Part shown: positions 52,758 through 63,870 of the stretch, piece by piece | Position numbering within the stretch: the stretch's first letter is position 1 | Layout of the letters: every line of letters begins with the position of its first letter | Assembly (NCBI RefSeq): GCF_018263855.1 | Contig: NZ_CP073318.1 | Location: 1,178,001-1,242,000, forward strand | DNA length: 64,000 nt | DNA from: Kutzneria sp. CA-103260 | Lineage (GTDB): Bacteria > Actinomycetota > Actinomycetes > Mycobacteriales > Pseudonocardiaceae | Direction: 5' to 3' | Position numbers and translations under genes: made by a program | Notes under the pieces: model-generated | Database searches by the model: none | What the model saw: the letters and a program-made list of their open reading frames with translations, nothing else | Told to the model about the DNA's origin: nothing

Positions 52758-54845
52758 TCAGGTGGTTGTCAGTTCGAAGACCATGGCCTGGCCGGGTCCC
52801 AGGAGTGGGGGTTGCACGCCGACCTGGGCCAACACGGCACCGGTGAGGGTGACGCCGTCGGCGATCCACGGGGTCTGCTGGGCGAAGCGGCCGGCGGCCG
52901 GGGCGAGGTCGGGCAGGGCCCGCACCGTGTACCGGCGGTCGGGGTCCAGGCCGGGGAAGCGCAGCCGGGCCGGCACCGCGTCCGGGGAGGTTTCCAGCCG
53001 GGCGTAAGCGAAAACGGCGTGCCCATCGCCGACCACACCATGCACCAGCGAACCGTGATCGGTGTGATCGGCCCGGACGGTCACGCCGCCGTGCAGCAGC
53101 GGCCGGAGCCGCTTGTACACAGCGATCCACGCGGTGAGCTGGGCCAGCTCGTCCTCGGACAGGCCGGTCAGGTCCCACTCCAGGCCGGCGTGGTCGAACA
53201 GCGCGGTGGCGCAGCGGAACGGCAGCTCGGCGACCCGGCCGGTGGTGTGGGCCTGCGGCGGCCCGACGTGGCTGCCGATCAGCTCCGGCGGCACCAGCAG
53301 CCCCATCCAGCGCTGGATCCGTTGCCGCTCAACGGCATCGTTGGTGTCCGAGGCCCACACCCGGTCGGTGTGGGCCAGGATGCCGAGATCCACCCGGGCG
53401 CCGCCGGAGGAGCAGGACTCGATCTCCAGGGCCGGGTGCCGCGAGCGCAGCTCGTCCAGCAGCCGGTAGACGGCCGCGGTCTGGCCGTGCACACCGGGCA
53501 CGGCCTCCAGCAGGTCCCGGTTGTGGTCCCACTTGATGTAGTCGATGCGGTACTCGGCGACGAGGGAATCCAGGCGCTCCAACAGATAGTCGAAGACCTC
53601 GGGCCGGGCCAGGTCGAGCACCTGCTGCCGCCGCCACGGCCGGGCCGGGCGGCCCTCGGCCACCAGCAGCCAGTCCGGGTGGGCCCGGGCCAGGTCGGAG
53701 TCGGGGTTGACCATCTCCGGCTCGAACCACAGCCCGAACTGCATTCCCTTGCCCCGCACGTAATCCACCAGCGGCGTCAGGCCGTCCGGCCACACCTGCG
53801 GGTCGACGTACCAGTCGCCGAGGCCGGCGGAGTCGTCGCGGCGGTGCAGGAACCAGCCGTCGTCGAGCACGAAGCGTTCGACGCCGATCTCGGCGGCCCG
53901 GTCGGCCAGCGCCTTGAGCCGGTCCAGGTCGTGGTTGAAGTAAACCGCTTCCCACGTGTTGAGAACGACCGGTCGCGGCGTTCTTGGATGCGTTGGGCGG
54001 GCCCGCATCCAGGAGTGCAGCCGCTCGGAGAGCCCGTCCAGACCGTGGTCGGACCAGACGAAGAACGCCCACGGGGTGGCGTAGGACTCGCCGGGCGCGA
54101 GCCGGATCTCGCCTGGGCCAAGCAGTTCCGCCGCGCCGAGCACGCCGACGCCCTCGGCCAGCCGCTCGGCGAAGTGCTCGTGGTTGCCGCTCCAGGCCAG
54201 GTGCACGCCCCACACCTCGCCGTGCCGGAAGCCGAAACCGTCGGTGCCGGCCACAAGCAGTCCGGTCGCGTCGTGACCGGTGCGGCCGCGGCGGCTTTCC
54301 CGCGCCCGCAGGCCGTGCAGGAACGGGCTACGCTGCGGCGACCGCTCGCGGCACCAGCGGCCGGTGAGGTCCAGTAGTTCGGTGGCGTGCGTGGGCACCG
54401 GCAGCAGCAGCCGCAGCGCGTCCACGGTCCACGTGTCGGACCCGGTGTTCACGACCTCCTGCCGCACCCGCAGCACGCCCTGCGGGTCGAGGTGTAGTTC
54501 GACGCGGAACTCAACGCCGGCAACGGGATCGGCGGCGGTGAAGCTCAGCGAGTTGCCGTCCACGGCGATCGGCGCGACCAGCTCCGGCCGCACGTGCGGC
54601 CACGCCCCCTCGCGGTGCCCGGACGTGCCGGGCCGGCCCAGCCAACCCTCCTGTTCGGACGGCAGCAGGGTCAGCCGGATCGGGGAGTCCACCGAACTCG
54701 GCGGCACGCCCGGCGTGGCGGCGAGCACGAAGTCGCCGTCGACCGGCCCCAGGTCGGCGCCCCAGTGCAGCACGCGGGGCAGCCCGGGGCCGGCCTCCAC
54801 GACCAGACCCGTCCCGTTCGCCGCCAGGCTGATCAGCTCGCTCAT
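52758..54845 (-). CDS. Alpha-galactosidase, glycoside hydrolase family 36
   Basis: 695 residues from ATG 54845. An N-terminal beta-supersandwich is followed by the catalytic barrel: [52 protein letters not shown] (nucleophile Asp in KWD) and RVWASDTND (acid/base Asp), plus [12 protein letters not shown]. It has no signal peptide, so it should act on imported alpha-galactosides. The upstream -35 (TTGAAA), 18-base spacer and -10 (TAGGTT) make a leaderless promoter. Confidence 0.93.
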   Translation of the reverse strand: MSELISLAANGTGLVVEAGPGLPRVLHWGADLGPVDGDFVLAATPGVPPSSVDSPIRLTLLPSEQEGWLGRPGTSGHREGAWPHVRPELVAPIAVDGNSLSFTAADPVAGVEFRVELHLDPQGVLRVRQEVVNTGSDTWTVDALRLLLPVPTHATELLDLTGRWCRERSPQRSPFLHGLRARESRRGRTGHDATGLLVAGTDGFGFRHGEVWGVHLAWSGNHEHFAERLAEGVGVLGAAELLGPGEIRLAPGESYATPWAFFVWSDHGLDGLSERLHSWMRARPTHPRTPRPVVLNTWEAVYFNHDLDRLKALADRAAEIGVERFVLDDGWFLHRRDDSAGLGDWYVDPQVWPDGLTPLVDYVRGKGMQFGLWFEPEMVNPDSDLARAHPDWLLVAEGRPARPWRRQQVLDLARPEVFDYLLERLDSLVAEYRIDYIKWDHNRDLLEAVPGVHGQTAAVYRLLDELRSRHPALEIESCSSGGARVDLGILAHTDRVWASDTNDAVERQRIQRWMGLLVPPELIGSHVGPPQAHTTGRVAELPFRCATALFDHAGLEWDLTGLSEDELAQLTAWIAVYKRLRPLLHGGVTVRADHTDHGSLVHGVVGDGHAVFAYARLETSPDAVPARLRFPGLDPDRRYTVRALPDLAPAAGRFAQQTPWIADGVTLTGAVLAQVGVQPPLLGPGQAMVFELTTT

Positions 54846-54852
54846 GTGCGGA

Positions 54853-54882
54853 AACCTAGGCGACAACCGAGAACCTTTTCAA
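54853..54882 (-). promoter_or_regulatory. Promoter of alpha-galactosidase gene
   Basis: On the complementary strand TTGAAA (54877-54882), 18 bases, TAGGTT (54853-54858), then seven bases to the ATG. The -35 region includes TGAAAAGGTT, shared with the DUF1080 upstream region. Confidence 0.55.
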
Positions 54883-55653
54883 CTATCGAACGGCCACCAG
54901 CACCCGATCGTCACCGGACTGCCAGACTGTGCCGACCTCGCGGAACCCGGCCTCCCGGAGCAACTTCAGGTGCACGTCCAACCGTGCGCCGACGCCGTGG
55001 TTGTCGGACGGCACGGCCCGCTCCCGCCGCTGGGCCAGCAGGTCGGCAAACGTTTCCTCGGCCTCGACGGCGGCCCACCACTGCTGCCAGTCCTCGTTCT
55101 CGATCACGCCCTGTCGGCGCGCGCGGTCCCGTCGCACCACCTTCTGCAGTTCGTGCAGCCGCGGTTGGTCGTCCACGAAATGGTCACCGTCGACGAGCAC
55201 GCCGCCGGGCTCGATCAGGTCGGCCAGGTCCCGGTAGAGCTGGCGGAGCCCGTCCTCGGACAGCCAGTGCAGCGCCGTCGTGGACACCGCCGCCTGGACT
55301 TTGCCGTTGAGCTGGAGCGAATCCGTCCACCCGGGCACGCCCAGCCGGGCCTCGACGAAGCGCACCGCCGACGGGGCGGTGGCGCGGGCGAAGGCCAGCA
55401 GCAGCGGGTCGGTGTCGATTCCCACGAAGTGGGCGGCCGGCAGCCGGTCGGCCAGCCGGGTGGCCAGCGAGCCGGGACCGCAGCCCAGGTCGAGCACGGT
55501 GGGCGACGAGTGCTGGCTGAGCGTGTCCGCGAGAACGTCGCCGATCACTGTGAAACGTAGCTCACGGTCGGCGATGTAGTGCTCCTGCTGCGCGTCCCAG
55601 CGGCGCAGCCAGGCCGTCGCGACGGCCGGTTCGACAACATCCGTGCTGGTCAT
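54883..55653 (-). CDS. Class I SAM-dependent methyltransferase
   Basis: 256 residues from ATG 55653, with GGGGAGGG just upstream. SAM motif I is VLDLGCGPGSLATRLADRLP, with HFVGIDTDPLLLAFA, then VQAAVSTTALHWLSEDGLRQ and LIEPGGVLVDGDHF. The layout resembles trans-aconitate or ubiquinone/menaquinone-type methyltransferases. The substrate is unknown. Confidence 0.85.
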   Translation of the reverse strand: MTSTDVVEPAVATAWLRRWDAQQEHYIADRELRFTVIGDVLADTLSQHSSPTVLDLGCGPGSLATRLADRLPAAHFVGIDTDPLLLAFARATAPSAVRFVEARLGVPGWTDSLQLNGKVQAAVSTTALHWLSEDGLRQLYRDLADLIEPGGVLVDGDHFVDDQPRLHELQKVVRRDRARRQGVIENEDWQQWWAAVEAEETFADLLAQRRERAVPSDNHGVGARLDVHLKLLREAGFREVGTVWQSGDDRVLVAVR

Positions 55654-55747
55654 GGGCCCTCCCCTGTTTCGATCCTTACTGCAAGATAGTTGCGACAAGC
55701 CCTCGTCTCAAGGGGTGGACCGTCGATCGACGGATGTTTTCGGCGGC

Positions 55748-55753
55748 TAGGGT
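55748..55753 (+). promoter_or_regulatory. -10 box of the ABC importer operon
   Basis: TAGGGT about 48 bases before the ATG at 55801, leaving a ~40-base leader with GTGGGGGAA as ribosome site. Confidence 0.4.
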
Positions 55754-55800
55754 CTGCGACCATCCGTGCACAGATCGACACCCGAGGTGGGGGAACACCG

Positions 55801-57504
55801 ATGACGTGGCGACGACCTTCCCTGCTGCTCGCCGGCGCGCTGGTCGCCGGGACCGTGACCGCGTGTGGTGGCGGTGGCAGCCAAGGCGCAGCCACACCGT
55901 TCGACCCGAACACCTGCCAGGGCGGCACGCTGGAGATCCTCAACCAGGCCGACGCCGGCTCGCACCTGGACCCGGCCCGGCTCTACACCTCCGGCGGCGG
56001 CAACATCCCGTCGCTGCTGTTCCGCACGCTGACCACCCGGACCCGCAAGGCCGGCGCGGACGGCGCGAAGGTCGCTCCCGACCTGGCCACCGACACCGGC
56101 GAGCCCAACGCCGACGCCACCGTCTGGACCTACCACCTGCGCGACGGTCTCAAGTTCGAGGACGGCACCCCGATCACCTCGGCCGACGTCAAGTACGGCA
56201 TCGAGCGCGGCTTCGCGCCGGAGCTGCCCGGCGGCGCCCCCTACCTGCACGACTGGCTGGTCGGCGCGCAGAACTACCAGGGCCCGTACAAGGATCCGAA
56301 CGGCATCGCCGCGATCGAGACGCCCGACGCGAAGACGATCGTGTTCCACCTGAACTCGCCGCACGGCGATTTCCCTTACCTGGCCACGGCCACCCAGTTC
56401 GCGCCGGTGCCCAAGGCCAAGGACACCGGGGCCGACTACGAGAAGCACCCGATCTCCAGCGGCCCGTACAAGATCGAGTCCTATGACAAGGGCAAGAGCA
56501 TGGCCCTGGTCCGCAACACGAACTGGTCGCGGGGCGTGGACCCGAACCGGTTGGCCTGCCCGGACCGCATCGAGGCCACCTACGGCCTGGACCCGGCCGT
56601 GATCAACCAGCGGATGTCCACCGGCACCGGCAACGACGCCAACGCGGTCACCACCGACACCGACCTCGGCCCGTCCGAGCTCGCGCAGCTGGACAGCAAT
56701 CCCGAGCTGGCCAAGCGGGTGGCCAAGGGCGGCTTCCCGTACACGTATTACCTGGCCTTCGACAACACCAAGGCCCCGTTCAACGACATCAAGGTGCGGC
56801 AGGCGCTCAGCTACGCGGTCGACCGCACCTCCACGGTGAACGCGGCCGGCGGCAGCTCGCTGGCCTACCCGGCGACGACCTTCCTGCCCAACAACAAGAC
56901 CATGGGCTACCAGGCGTTCGACTACTTCCCGGCCGGCACAGGAGGCGACCCGGCCAAGGCCAAGCAGCTGCTGGCCGAGGCGGGCTTCCCCAACGGCCTC
57001 ACCATCACGCTGGCGCACCGCTCGGACGACAGCGAGCAGGACGGCCCCAAGGTCGCCACGGCTGTGCAGGACGCGCTCCAGAAGGCCGGCATCACGGTCA
57101 AGCTGCAGAGCATCGACCACGACAGCTACCCGACGACGCTGGGCAACCCGGCGACCCAGCCGCAGGTGGCGGTCGAGGAGTGGGGCGCGGACTGGCCGTC
57201 CGGCGGGCCGTTCCTGGTTCCGATCTTCGATGGCCGGCAGTATCTGGCCGGCGGCGGCAACTTCAACACCGCGCACTTCGACGACAAGGCCGTCAACGCC
57301 AAGATCGACGAGATCAACAAGATCACCGACCCGGACCAGGCGGCCCAGCAGTGGGGCCAGCTCGACGCGGAGATCATGAAGCAGGCGCCGGTGGTGCCGC
57401 TGTTCCACACCACCAACCTGCGGCTGTACGGCAAGAACGTGAAGAACGCCTTCGTCAGTGACTGGACCGGTGTGTACGACCTGTCCCAGGTGTCCGTGAA
57501 GTGA
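55801..57504 (+). CDS. Family 5 ABC substrate-binding lipoprotein (peptide type)
   Basis: 567 residues. The lipoprotein signal ends GTVTAC. The SBP_bac_5 fold shows WTYHLRDGLKFEDGTPITSADVKYGIER, FPYTYYLAFDNTKAPFNDIKVRQALSYAVDR and LLAEAGFPNGLTITL. It should bind oligopeptides or similar solutes outside the membrane. It is the first gene of an operon with two permeases and a double ATPase; its stop overlaps the next start. Confidence 0.93.
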   Translation: MTWRRPSLLLAGALVAGTVTACGGGGSQGAATPFDPNTCQGGTLEILNQADAGSHLDPARLYTSGGGNIPSLLFRTLTTRTRKAGADGAKVAPDLATDTGEPNADATVWTYHLRDGLKFEDGTPITSADVKYGIERGFAPELPGGAPYLHDWLVGAQNYQGPYKDPNGIAAIETPDAKTIVFHLNSPHGDFPYLATATQFAPVPKAKDTGADYEKHPISSGPYKIESYDKGKSMALVRNTNWSRGVDPNRLACPDRIEATYGLDPAVINQRMSTGTGNDANAVTTDTDLGPSELAQLDSNPELAKRVAKGGFPYTYYLAFDNTKAPFNDIKVRQALSYAVDRTSTVNAAGGSSLAYPATTFLPNNKTMGYQAFDYFPAGTGGDPAKAKQLLAEAGFPNGLTITLAHRSDDSEQDGPKVATAVQDALQKAGITVKLQSIDHDSYPTTLGNPATQPQVAVEEWGADWPSGGPFLVPIFDGRQYLAGGGNFNTAHFDDKAVNAKIDEINKITDPDQAAQQWGQLDAEIMKQAPVVPLFHTTNLRLYGKNVKNAFVSDWTGVYDLSQVSVK

Positions 57505-58424
57505 CCGAGGCCAGACCGGGTTTCCCGGTATTTCTGGGCAGGTTCCGCACCGACCGCGCCGCCGTGTTCGGCGCGGTCGTGGCGGGCCTGCTGGTGCTGC
57601 TCGCGCTGCTAGCCCCCGTGCTGACGGCGTTGGAGGGACAGGACATCTCCACCTTCCACAACGACCTGGTGGACTCGGCCCGCGGCGGCGTGCCGATCGG
57701 GCCGCTGGGCGGCATCAGCGGCCAGCACTGGCTCGGCGTCGAGCCGCAGACCGGCCGCGACCTGTTCGCCCGCGTCGCTCAGGGGGCGCAGATATCGTTG
57801 CTGGTGGCCGTGTCCGCGACCGTGGTCGAGGTCTTCCTCGGCGTGCTGGTCGGTGTGGCCGCCGGGCTGGCCGGCAAGCTGGTGGACACGGTGCTGACCC
57901 GGCTGGCCGACATCACGATCGCGTTCCCGGTCATCATCTTCTCGCTGGCCCTGCTGACCATCGTGCCGGACAGCTTCCCGCGGCCGCTGCTGCTGGCGGT
58001 GGTGATCGGCGTGCTCGGCTGGGGCGGCACCGCCCGCATCAGTCGCGCGCAGACATTATCCTTGCGCACCAGGGACTTCGTCGCGGCGGCGCGGCTGTCC
58101 GGGGCCGGCGGGTTCCGCATCGCGCGCCGGGAGATCCTGCCCGGCCTGGCCGCCCCGGTGATCACCTACGCGGCGTTGCTACTGCCGACCAACGTGATCA
58201 CTGAGGCGGCGCTGTCCTTCCTCGGCGTCGGTGTGCGGCCGCCGACCTCGTCGTGGGGTCAGATGCTGTCCACCGCGACCACGTGGTTCCGCAGCGACGT
58301 GATGTACGTGCTGATCCCCGCGTTCATGGTGTTCCTCACCGTGCTGTCGTTCACGTTGATGGGTGAGGGAGTCCGGGTGGCGCTGGATCCGCGCACCACC
58401 CGGCTGACCAGGAAGGCGGGCTGA
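57501..58424 (+). CDS. ABC importer permease, DppC type
   Basis: 307 residues with an N-terminal helix, an outer segment (GQHWLGVEPQTGRDLFARVAQGAQIS) typical of DppC/OppC, and the transmembrane block with the EAA-loop FVAAARLSGAGGFRIARREILPG that contacts the ATPase. GTG overlaps the binding-protein stop. In this operon the DppC-type gene precedes the DppB-type gene, the reverse of the common order. Confidence 0.92.
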   Translation: MTEARPGFPVFLGRFRTDRAAVFGAVVAGLLVLLALLAPVLTALEGQDISTFHNDLVDSARGGVPIGPLGGISGQHWLGVEPQTGRDLFARVAQGAQISLLVAVSATVVEVFLGVLVGVAAGLAGKLVDTVLTRLADITIAFPVIIFSLALLTIVPDSFPRPLLLAVVIGVLGWGGTARISRAQTLSLRTRDFVAAARLSGAGGFRIARREILPGLAAPVITYAALLLPTNVITEAALSFLGVGVRPPTSSWGQMLSTATTWFRSDVMYVLIPAFMVFLTVLSFTLMGEGVRVALDPRTTRLTRKAG

Positions 58425-58425
58425 G

Positions 58426-59418
58426 GTGCTCGGCTACGCGGTGCGCCGCATCGGCGGCGCGGCGGCGGTGCTGCTGGTCATGTCGGCGGTGGTGTACCTG
58501 CTGTTCTATCTGATGCCGGCCAATCCGGCCCAGTTGGTGTGCGGGATCAAGGCGTGCACGCCGGACCGGCTGGCCCTGATCTCGCACAGCCTCGGCCTGG
58601 ACGAGCCGCTGTACCTCCAGTACTGGCACTTCCTGGAGGGACTGGTCGCCGGCCGGGACTACAGCATGGGACCGTCCACAGTGCACTGTGCGGCGCCCTG
58701 TCTCGGCTACTCCTTCCAGTACACCGAACCCGTGCTGCAGATGATCCTGGACCGGCTGCCGGTGTCCGGCTCGCTGGTGATCGGCGCGGCGATCCTGTGG
58801 CTGTCCTTCGGTATCGGCATCGGCGTGCTGTCCGCGCTGCGCCGGGGCCGCTGGGTCGACCACGCCGTGAACACGCTCGTGCTCGGCGGGCTGGCGGTGC
58901 CGATCTTCATCACCGGCCTGATGGCGCTGATGGTCTTCTGCGTGTACCTGCAGTGGCTGCCGTTCCCGACCTGGGTGCCGTTCGACCAGGACCCGCTGCT
59001 GTGGGCCCAGAACCTGATCCTGCCGTGGATCGTGCTCGCCCTGACCACGATGCCGGTCTACGTGCGGATGTCGCGGGCCGGCATGCTGGAAACCCTGGCC
59101 GAGGACCACATCCGCACCGCCCGGGCCTACGGCCTGCCGGAACGGCGGGTGATCGGCCGGCACGCGCTGCGCGGCGCCCTCAGCCCGCTGATCACGTTGG
59201 CGGCGCTGGACATCGCCGCCATCCTCACCTCGTCGGTGCTTACCGAGTCGGTGTTCGGCCTGCCCGGCATCGGCCAGCTCACCGTGCAGGCGGTGCGCAA
59301 CATCGACCTGCCGGTGGTGGTCGGGCTGGTGCTGCTCATCGGCTTTGTCATCGTGGTGTGCAACACGGTCGCCGACCTGCTCTACGCGGTGGTCGACAAG
59401 AGGGTGAGCGTGTCGTGA
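58426..59418 (+). CDS. ABC importer permease, DppB type
   Basis: 330 residues. The N-terminal MLGYAVRRIGGAAAVLLVMS, the ouside loop with four Cys, and the EAA-loop IRTARAYGLPERRVIGRHALRGAL are typical of DppB/OppB. SVLTESVFGLPGIGQLTVQAV is conserved. The extra Cys (LVCGIKACTP, VHCAAPCLGY) may form disulphides outside the cell. One base separates it from the upstream stop. Confidence 0.92.
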   Translation: MLGYAVRRIGGAAAVLLVMSAVVYLLFYLMPANPAQLVCGIKACTPDRLALISHSLGLDEPLYLQYWHFLEGLVAGRDYSMGPSTVHCAAPCLGYSFQYTEPVLQMILDRLPVSGSLVIGAAILWLSFGIGIGVLSALRRGRWVDHAVNTLVLGGLAVPIFITGLMALMVFCVYLQWLPFPTWVPFDQDPLLWAQNLILPWIVLALTTMPVYVRMSRAGMLETLAEDHIRTARAYGLPERRVIGRHALRGALSPLITLAALDIAAILTSSVLTESVFGLPGIGQLTVQAVRNIDLPVVVGLVLLIGFVIVVCNTVADLLYAVVDKRVSVS

Positions 59419-59491
59419 GCGAGCTTGCGAGCGAACCATTCAGCGCAGTGCGTCCGCGAACGCGGACACCGAGCGCTAGCGAGGTGCCGCA
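59419..59491 (+). repeat. 73-base insert with internal palindromes
   Basis: This gap in an otherwise tight operon reads like a repeat: GAGCGAGCTTGCGAGCGA, then CGCGAACGCGGACACCGAG and CGAGCGCTAGCGAGG, each self-complementary in part. No gene is seen. The next ribosome site (GAGG) lies at its right end. Confidence 0.4.
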
Positions 59492-61116
<1,625 letters not shown>

Positions 61117-61120
<4 letters not shown>

Positions 61121-61722
61121 AGACATTCCGCTGGCCGGTTGTCGTGGTGGTGTCCGGCGTGCTGGCCGCCGGAATCCTCGTCGGGACCTACTGGGACCGG
61201 GTCGACCACACCGCGGTCGGGGTCGATCATGCGGCGGCGTCGGGGGAGTTGCGGTCGCCCGACATCGATGTGCGGATCCAGGGCGTGCAGGCGTTGCAGC
61301 GGATCGCCGTCGAGTCGCCCGGCGACCAGCCAGCCGTGACCAGCGAGTTGTCTTCGTTCATCCGCTCCACCGCCGGCACTGCGCCCTGCGCCGACCAGCC
61401 GGTCGGGCGGGACGTGCAGGCGGCGCTGTCCGCGCTGCGGCTGCGCTCGCCCGCCGGTGACCTGGGCACAGTTGTCGACCTGCACGGGGCGTGCCTGAAC
61501 GACGCCCAGATGGCCAACATCAGCCTGGTGTACGCCAACCTGGCCGGCGTCGACTTCGGTGACGCCAACCTGAGCTGGTCGGTCCTGGACGGCGCCGACC
61601 TGACCGGCGCCAACCTCGGCGGGGCCAACCTCAGCTACGCTCATGTAGTAGACGCCCGGATGGCTTCGGTGAACCTCAGCGGCGCGAAGACCGTGGACAT
61701 CAACGTGAACTACTCCCGCTGA
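61117..61722 (+). CDS. Membrane-anchored pentapeptide-repeat protein
   Basis: 201 residues from GTG 61117, overlapping the ATPase stop. There is one N-terminal membrane helix (WPVVVVVSGVLAAGILVGTYW), a helical outer part (~35-125) with two Cys, then about ten pentapeptide units (ANISLVYANLAGVDFGDANL and on to GGANLSYAHVV). Pentapeptide repeats form a right-handed beta helix. The function is unknown. Co-transcription with the importer is likely by overlap. Confidence 0.8.
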
Positions 61723-61779
61723 CCGCTCGTTTCCTTGCCGTGCAACAAGAATTCGGCCGGCGTTTGCCCCGGTCGCGGG

Positions 61780-61785
61780 TAGCGT
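61780..61785 (+). promoter_or_regulatory. -10 box of leaderless phospholipase gene
   Basis: TAGCGT, seven bases before GTG 61793. Confidence 0.45.
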
Positions 61786-61792
61786 GCGACGA

Positions 61793-63208
61793 GTGGCTGA
61801 ACTGACTCGTCGTCGCATGCTGGGCGCGGCCGCAGGCGCAGCGCTCACCTCCACCCTTCTGCCGCCCAACCTGCTCAAGGCCATGGCGGCCGAGCCCGCG
61901 AACCGTCGCGGCTCGTTGCGGGACATCGAGCACGTGGTCATCCTGATGCAGGAGAACCGGTCCTTCGACCACTACTTCGGCACCATGTCCGGGGTTCGCG
62001 GCTTCAACGACCCCAACGCCCTCCAGCTGTCGACCGGCCGCTCCGTCTTCTACCAGCCCGACGCCCTCAACCCCGACGGCTACCTGCTGCCCTTCCACCT
62101 CGACACCCGCAAAAGCAGCGCCCAGGCCATCCCGTCCACCAGCCACGCCTGGAGCGTCCAGCACGCCGCGTGGAACGGCGGCAAGATGGACAACTGGCTG
62201 CCCGCGCACCGCAAGGCCGACGGGGCCAACGGGCCGTACGTCATGGGCTACTACACCCGTGACGACATCCCCTTCCAGTTCGCCCTGGCCGAGGCCTTCA
62301 CGATCTGCGACTCGTACTTCTGCTCCATCATGGGGCCCACCCATCCCAACCGCTTCTACCTGATGACCGGCACCAACGACCCGAACGGCTTGGGCGGCGG
62401 GCCGGCTCTCGACAACAGCGGGACTTCGTACACGTGGAAGACCTACCCCGAGCGCCTGACCGAGGCCGGCGTGAGCTGGAAGGTGTACCAGCAGGCGGAC
62501 AACTACGGCTGCAACGCTTTGGAGTTCTTCAGCCAGTACCAAAAGGCTGGGACGGATTCTCCGCTGTGGCAGAACGGCATGGTCAAGTACCCGGCGGGGA
62601 AGTTCGAGTACGACGCCGTGAATGATCAGCTGCCCACGGTGTCGTGGATCATCCCCACTTCGAAGGAGTCCGAGCACCCGGACTACCTGCCGGCGGCCGG
62701 GGCGGCGTTCGTGGCGTCGAAGATCGACGCCATCGCCGCGAACCCGGAGGTGTGGCGGAAGACGGCGTTCATCCTGACGTACGACGAGAACGACGGTCTG
62801 TTCGACCATGTGCCGCCGCCTGTGCCTCCGGCGGGGACGGCCGACGAGTTCGTGGGCGGGTTACCTATCGGTGGCGGATTCCGTGTGCCCACGACGATCG
62901 TGTCGCCCTGGACCCAGGGTGGCTGGGTGTGCAGCGAAGACTTCGACCACACCTCGGTGCTGCGGTTCCTGGAGCAGTTGACCGGGGTGCAGGAGAGCAA
63001 CATCTCCGAGTGGCGGCGCAACACCTTCGGGGACCTGACGTCGGCGTTCCGGTTCGGGGACCGGGCTGCTGCGCCGCCGGTTCTGCCTGACACGCATGGA
63101 CCTCTGACGCTGGCGCAGTACGAGGTGGCGACGTTGCCGAAGCCTGTGCTGCCGGGGAAGGGACAGGTGCCGCCGACCCAGGAACCGGGGAAACGCCGGC
63201 ATACGTGA
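61793..63208 (+). CDS. Tat-exported phospholipase C/phosphoesterase
   Basis: 471 residues from GTG 61793. The Tat signal is TRRRMLGAAAGAALTSTLLP. The phosphoesterase (PF04185) core begins IEHVVILMQENRSFDHYFGT and continues with IMGPTHPNRFYLMTGT and FILTYDENDGLFDHVPPP, the metal-binding motifs of bacterial phospholipase C and acid phosphatase AcpA. It is probably secreted folded, through the TatC encoded 17 kb away. A GTG at 61784 is also in frame. Confidence 0.92.
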   Translation: MAELTRRRMLGAAAGAALTSTLLPPNLLKAMAAEPANRRGSLRDIEHVVILMQENRSFDHYFGTMSGVRGFNDPNALQLSTGRSVFYQPDALNPDGYLLPFHLDTRKSSAQAIPSTSHAWSVQHAAWNGGKMDNWLPAHRKADGANGPYVMGYYTRDDIPFQFALAEAFTICDSYFCSIMGPTHPNRFYLMTGTNDPNGLGGGPALDNSGTSYTWKTYPERLTEAGVSWKVYQQADNYGCNALEFFSQYQKAGTDSPLWQNGMVKYPAGKFEYDAVNDQLPTVSWIIPTSKESEHPDYLPAAGAAFVASKIDAIAANPEVWRKTAFILTYDENDGLFDHVPPPVPPAGTADEFVGGLPIGGGFRVPTTIVSPWTQGGWVCSEDFDHTSVLRFLEQLTGVQESNISEWRRNTFGDLTSAFRFGDRAAAPPVLPDTHGPLTLAQYEVATLPKPVLPGKGQVPPTQEPGKRRHT

Positions 63209-63870
63209 GGTGGGGAGGAGGGGGCCTGTCTGTGGTGGTGGCGGGCGGGCCCTTGGGGTGCGTTTTGTCTTGCGTTGCGCGGCTTCTTCTGCTGTTGCTA
63301 TTCCCGTTAGTGGGCTGGGTGTCCCGCCCGCCCACCCGTCTCCTCGTTGGCAGCCCGTTCTGTTTCCCGGAGCCTGTGGTGGGTTGCGGGCCTGCGTGGA
63401 CGGTTGGCCAGTTCGCTGGGGTCAGGTGGGGTTGGGTGGTTTGCTGGCGGTGGGGTGGGTGGTGCGTATCAAGACGGCTTGGGACGTGGGGTGGGGGGCT
63501 GGGTTTCGTGGTTTGCTTGCGTTGTGCGGGGTGTGGGTTTCCTCTCTCTGGCTTGCACCCCTCCCGCCCTTGCTGCTTCCTCTTCGACCTCCCTCGATCG
63601 TCTCCCGCCCCTGCCGCCTCTCTCGGACTCCCGGCCTCCCGCCCTTCCGGCTTCATCTCGGCCCTTCTGGACCACCCTCGTTCTCCTGCTTGCCTGTTCC
63701 GACCTCTCCCTATCCGCTCCCGCCTCCCTTCTTGTCCGGCTTCTCCGTCCCGCTTCCATCCTCCGCCACCGCGTTGCGGAAAGCGCTTTCCGATTGTGTC
63801 ACCCGTATGGGTAGTCGTTGGTGTGTAAGGGAAATCGATCTTCTGGGAGAGGTAGAATGGTGGTATGTAA
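63209..63870 (+). other. Long non-coding tract, G/T- then C/T-rich
   Basis: About 660 bases with no believable gene. The first ~340 are G+T-rich with a G-quadruplex motif at 63481-63503; the next ~230 are C+T-rich. Pieces such as CCCGCCCACC and GTCAGGTGGGGTTGGGT resemble the tract at 32367-32528. The end holds a 16-base palindrome (63777-63792) and two copies of TGTAAGGGAAA (from ~63824 and ~63866). Confidence 0.5.
63777..63792. promoter_or_regulatory. 16-base perfect palindrome, LacI-type operator candidate
   Basis: CGGAAAGCGCTTTCCG has the AAxCGxTT-like centre of LacI/GalR-family sites. It lies about 95 bases upstream of the HNH reading frame. Confidence 0.45.

Noticed and set aside
63205..63828. 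A 207-codon plus-strand frame at the right end
   Set aside because: It runs through biased G/T- and C/T-rich DNA, gives a Ser/Pro/Leu/Trp-rich product and has no domain or ribosome site.
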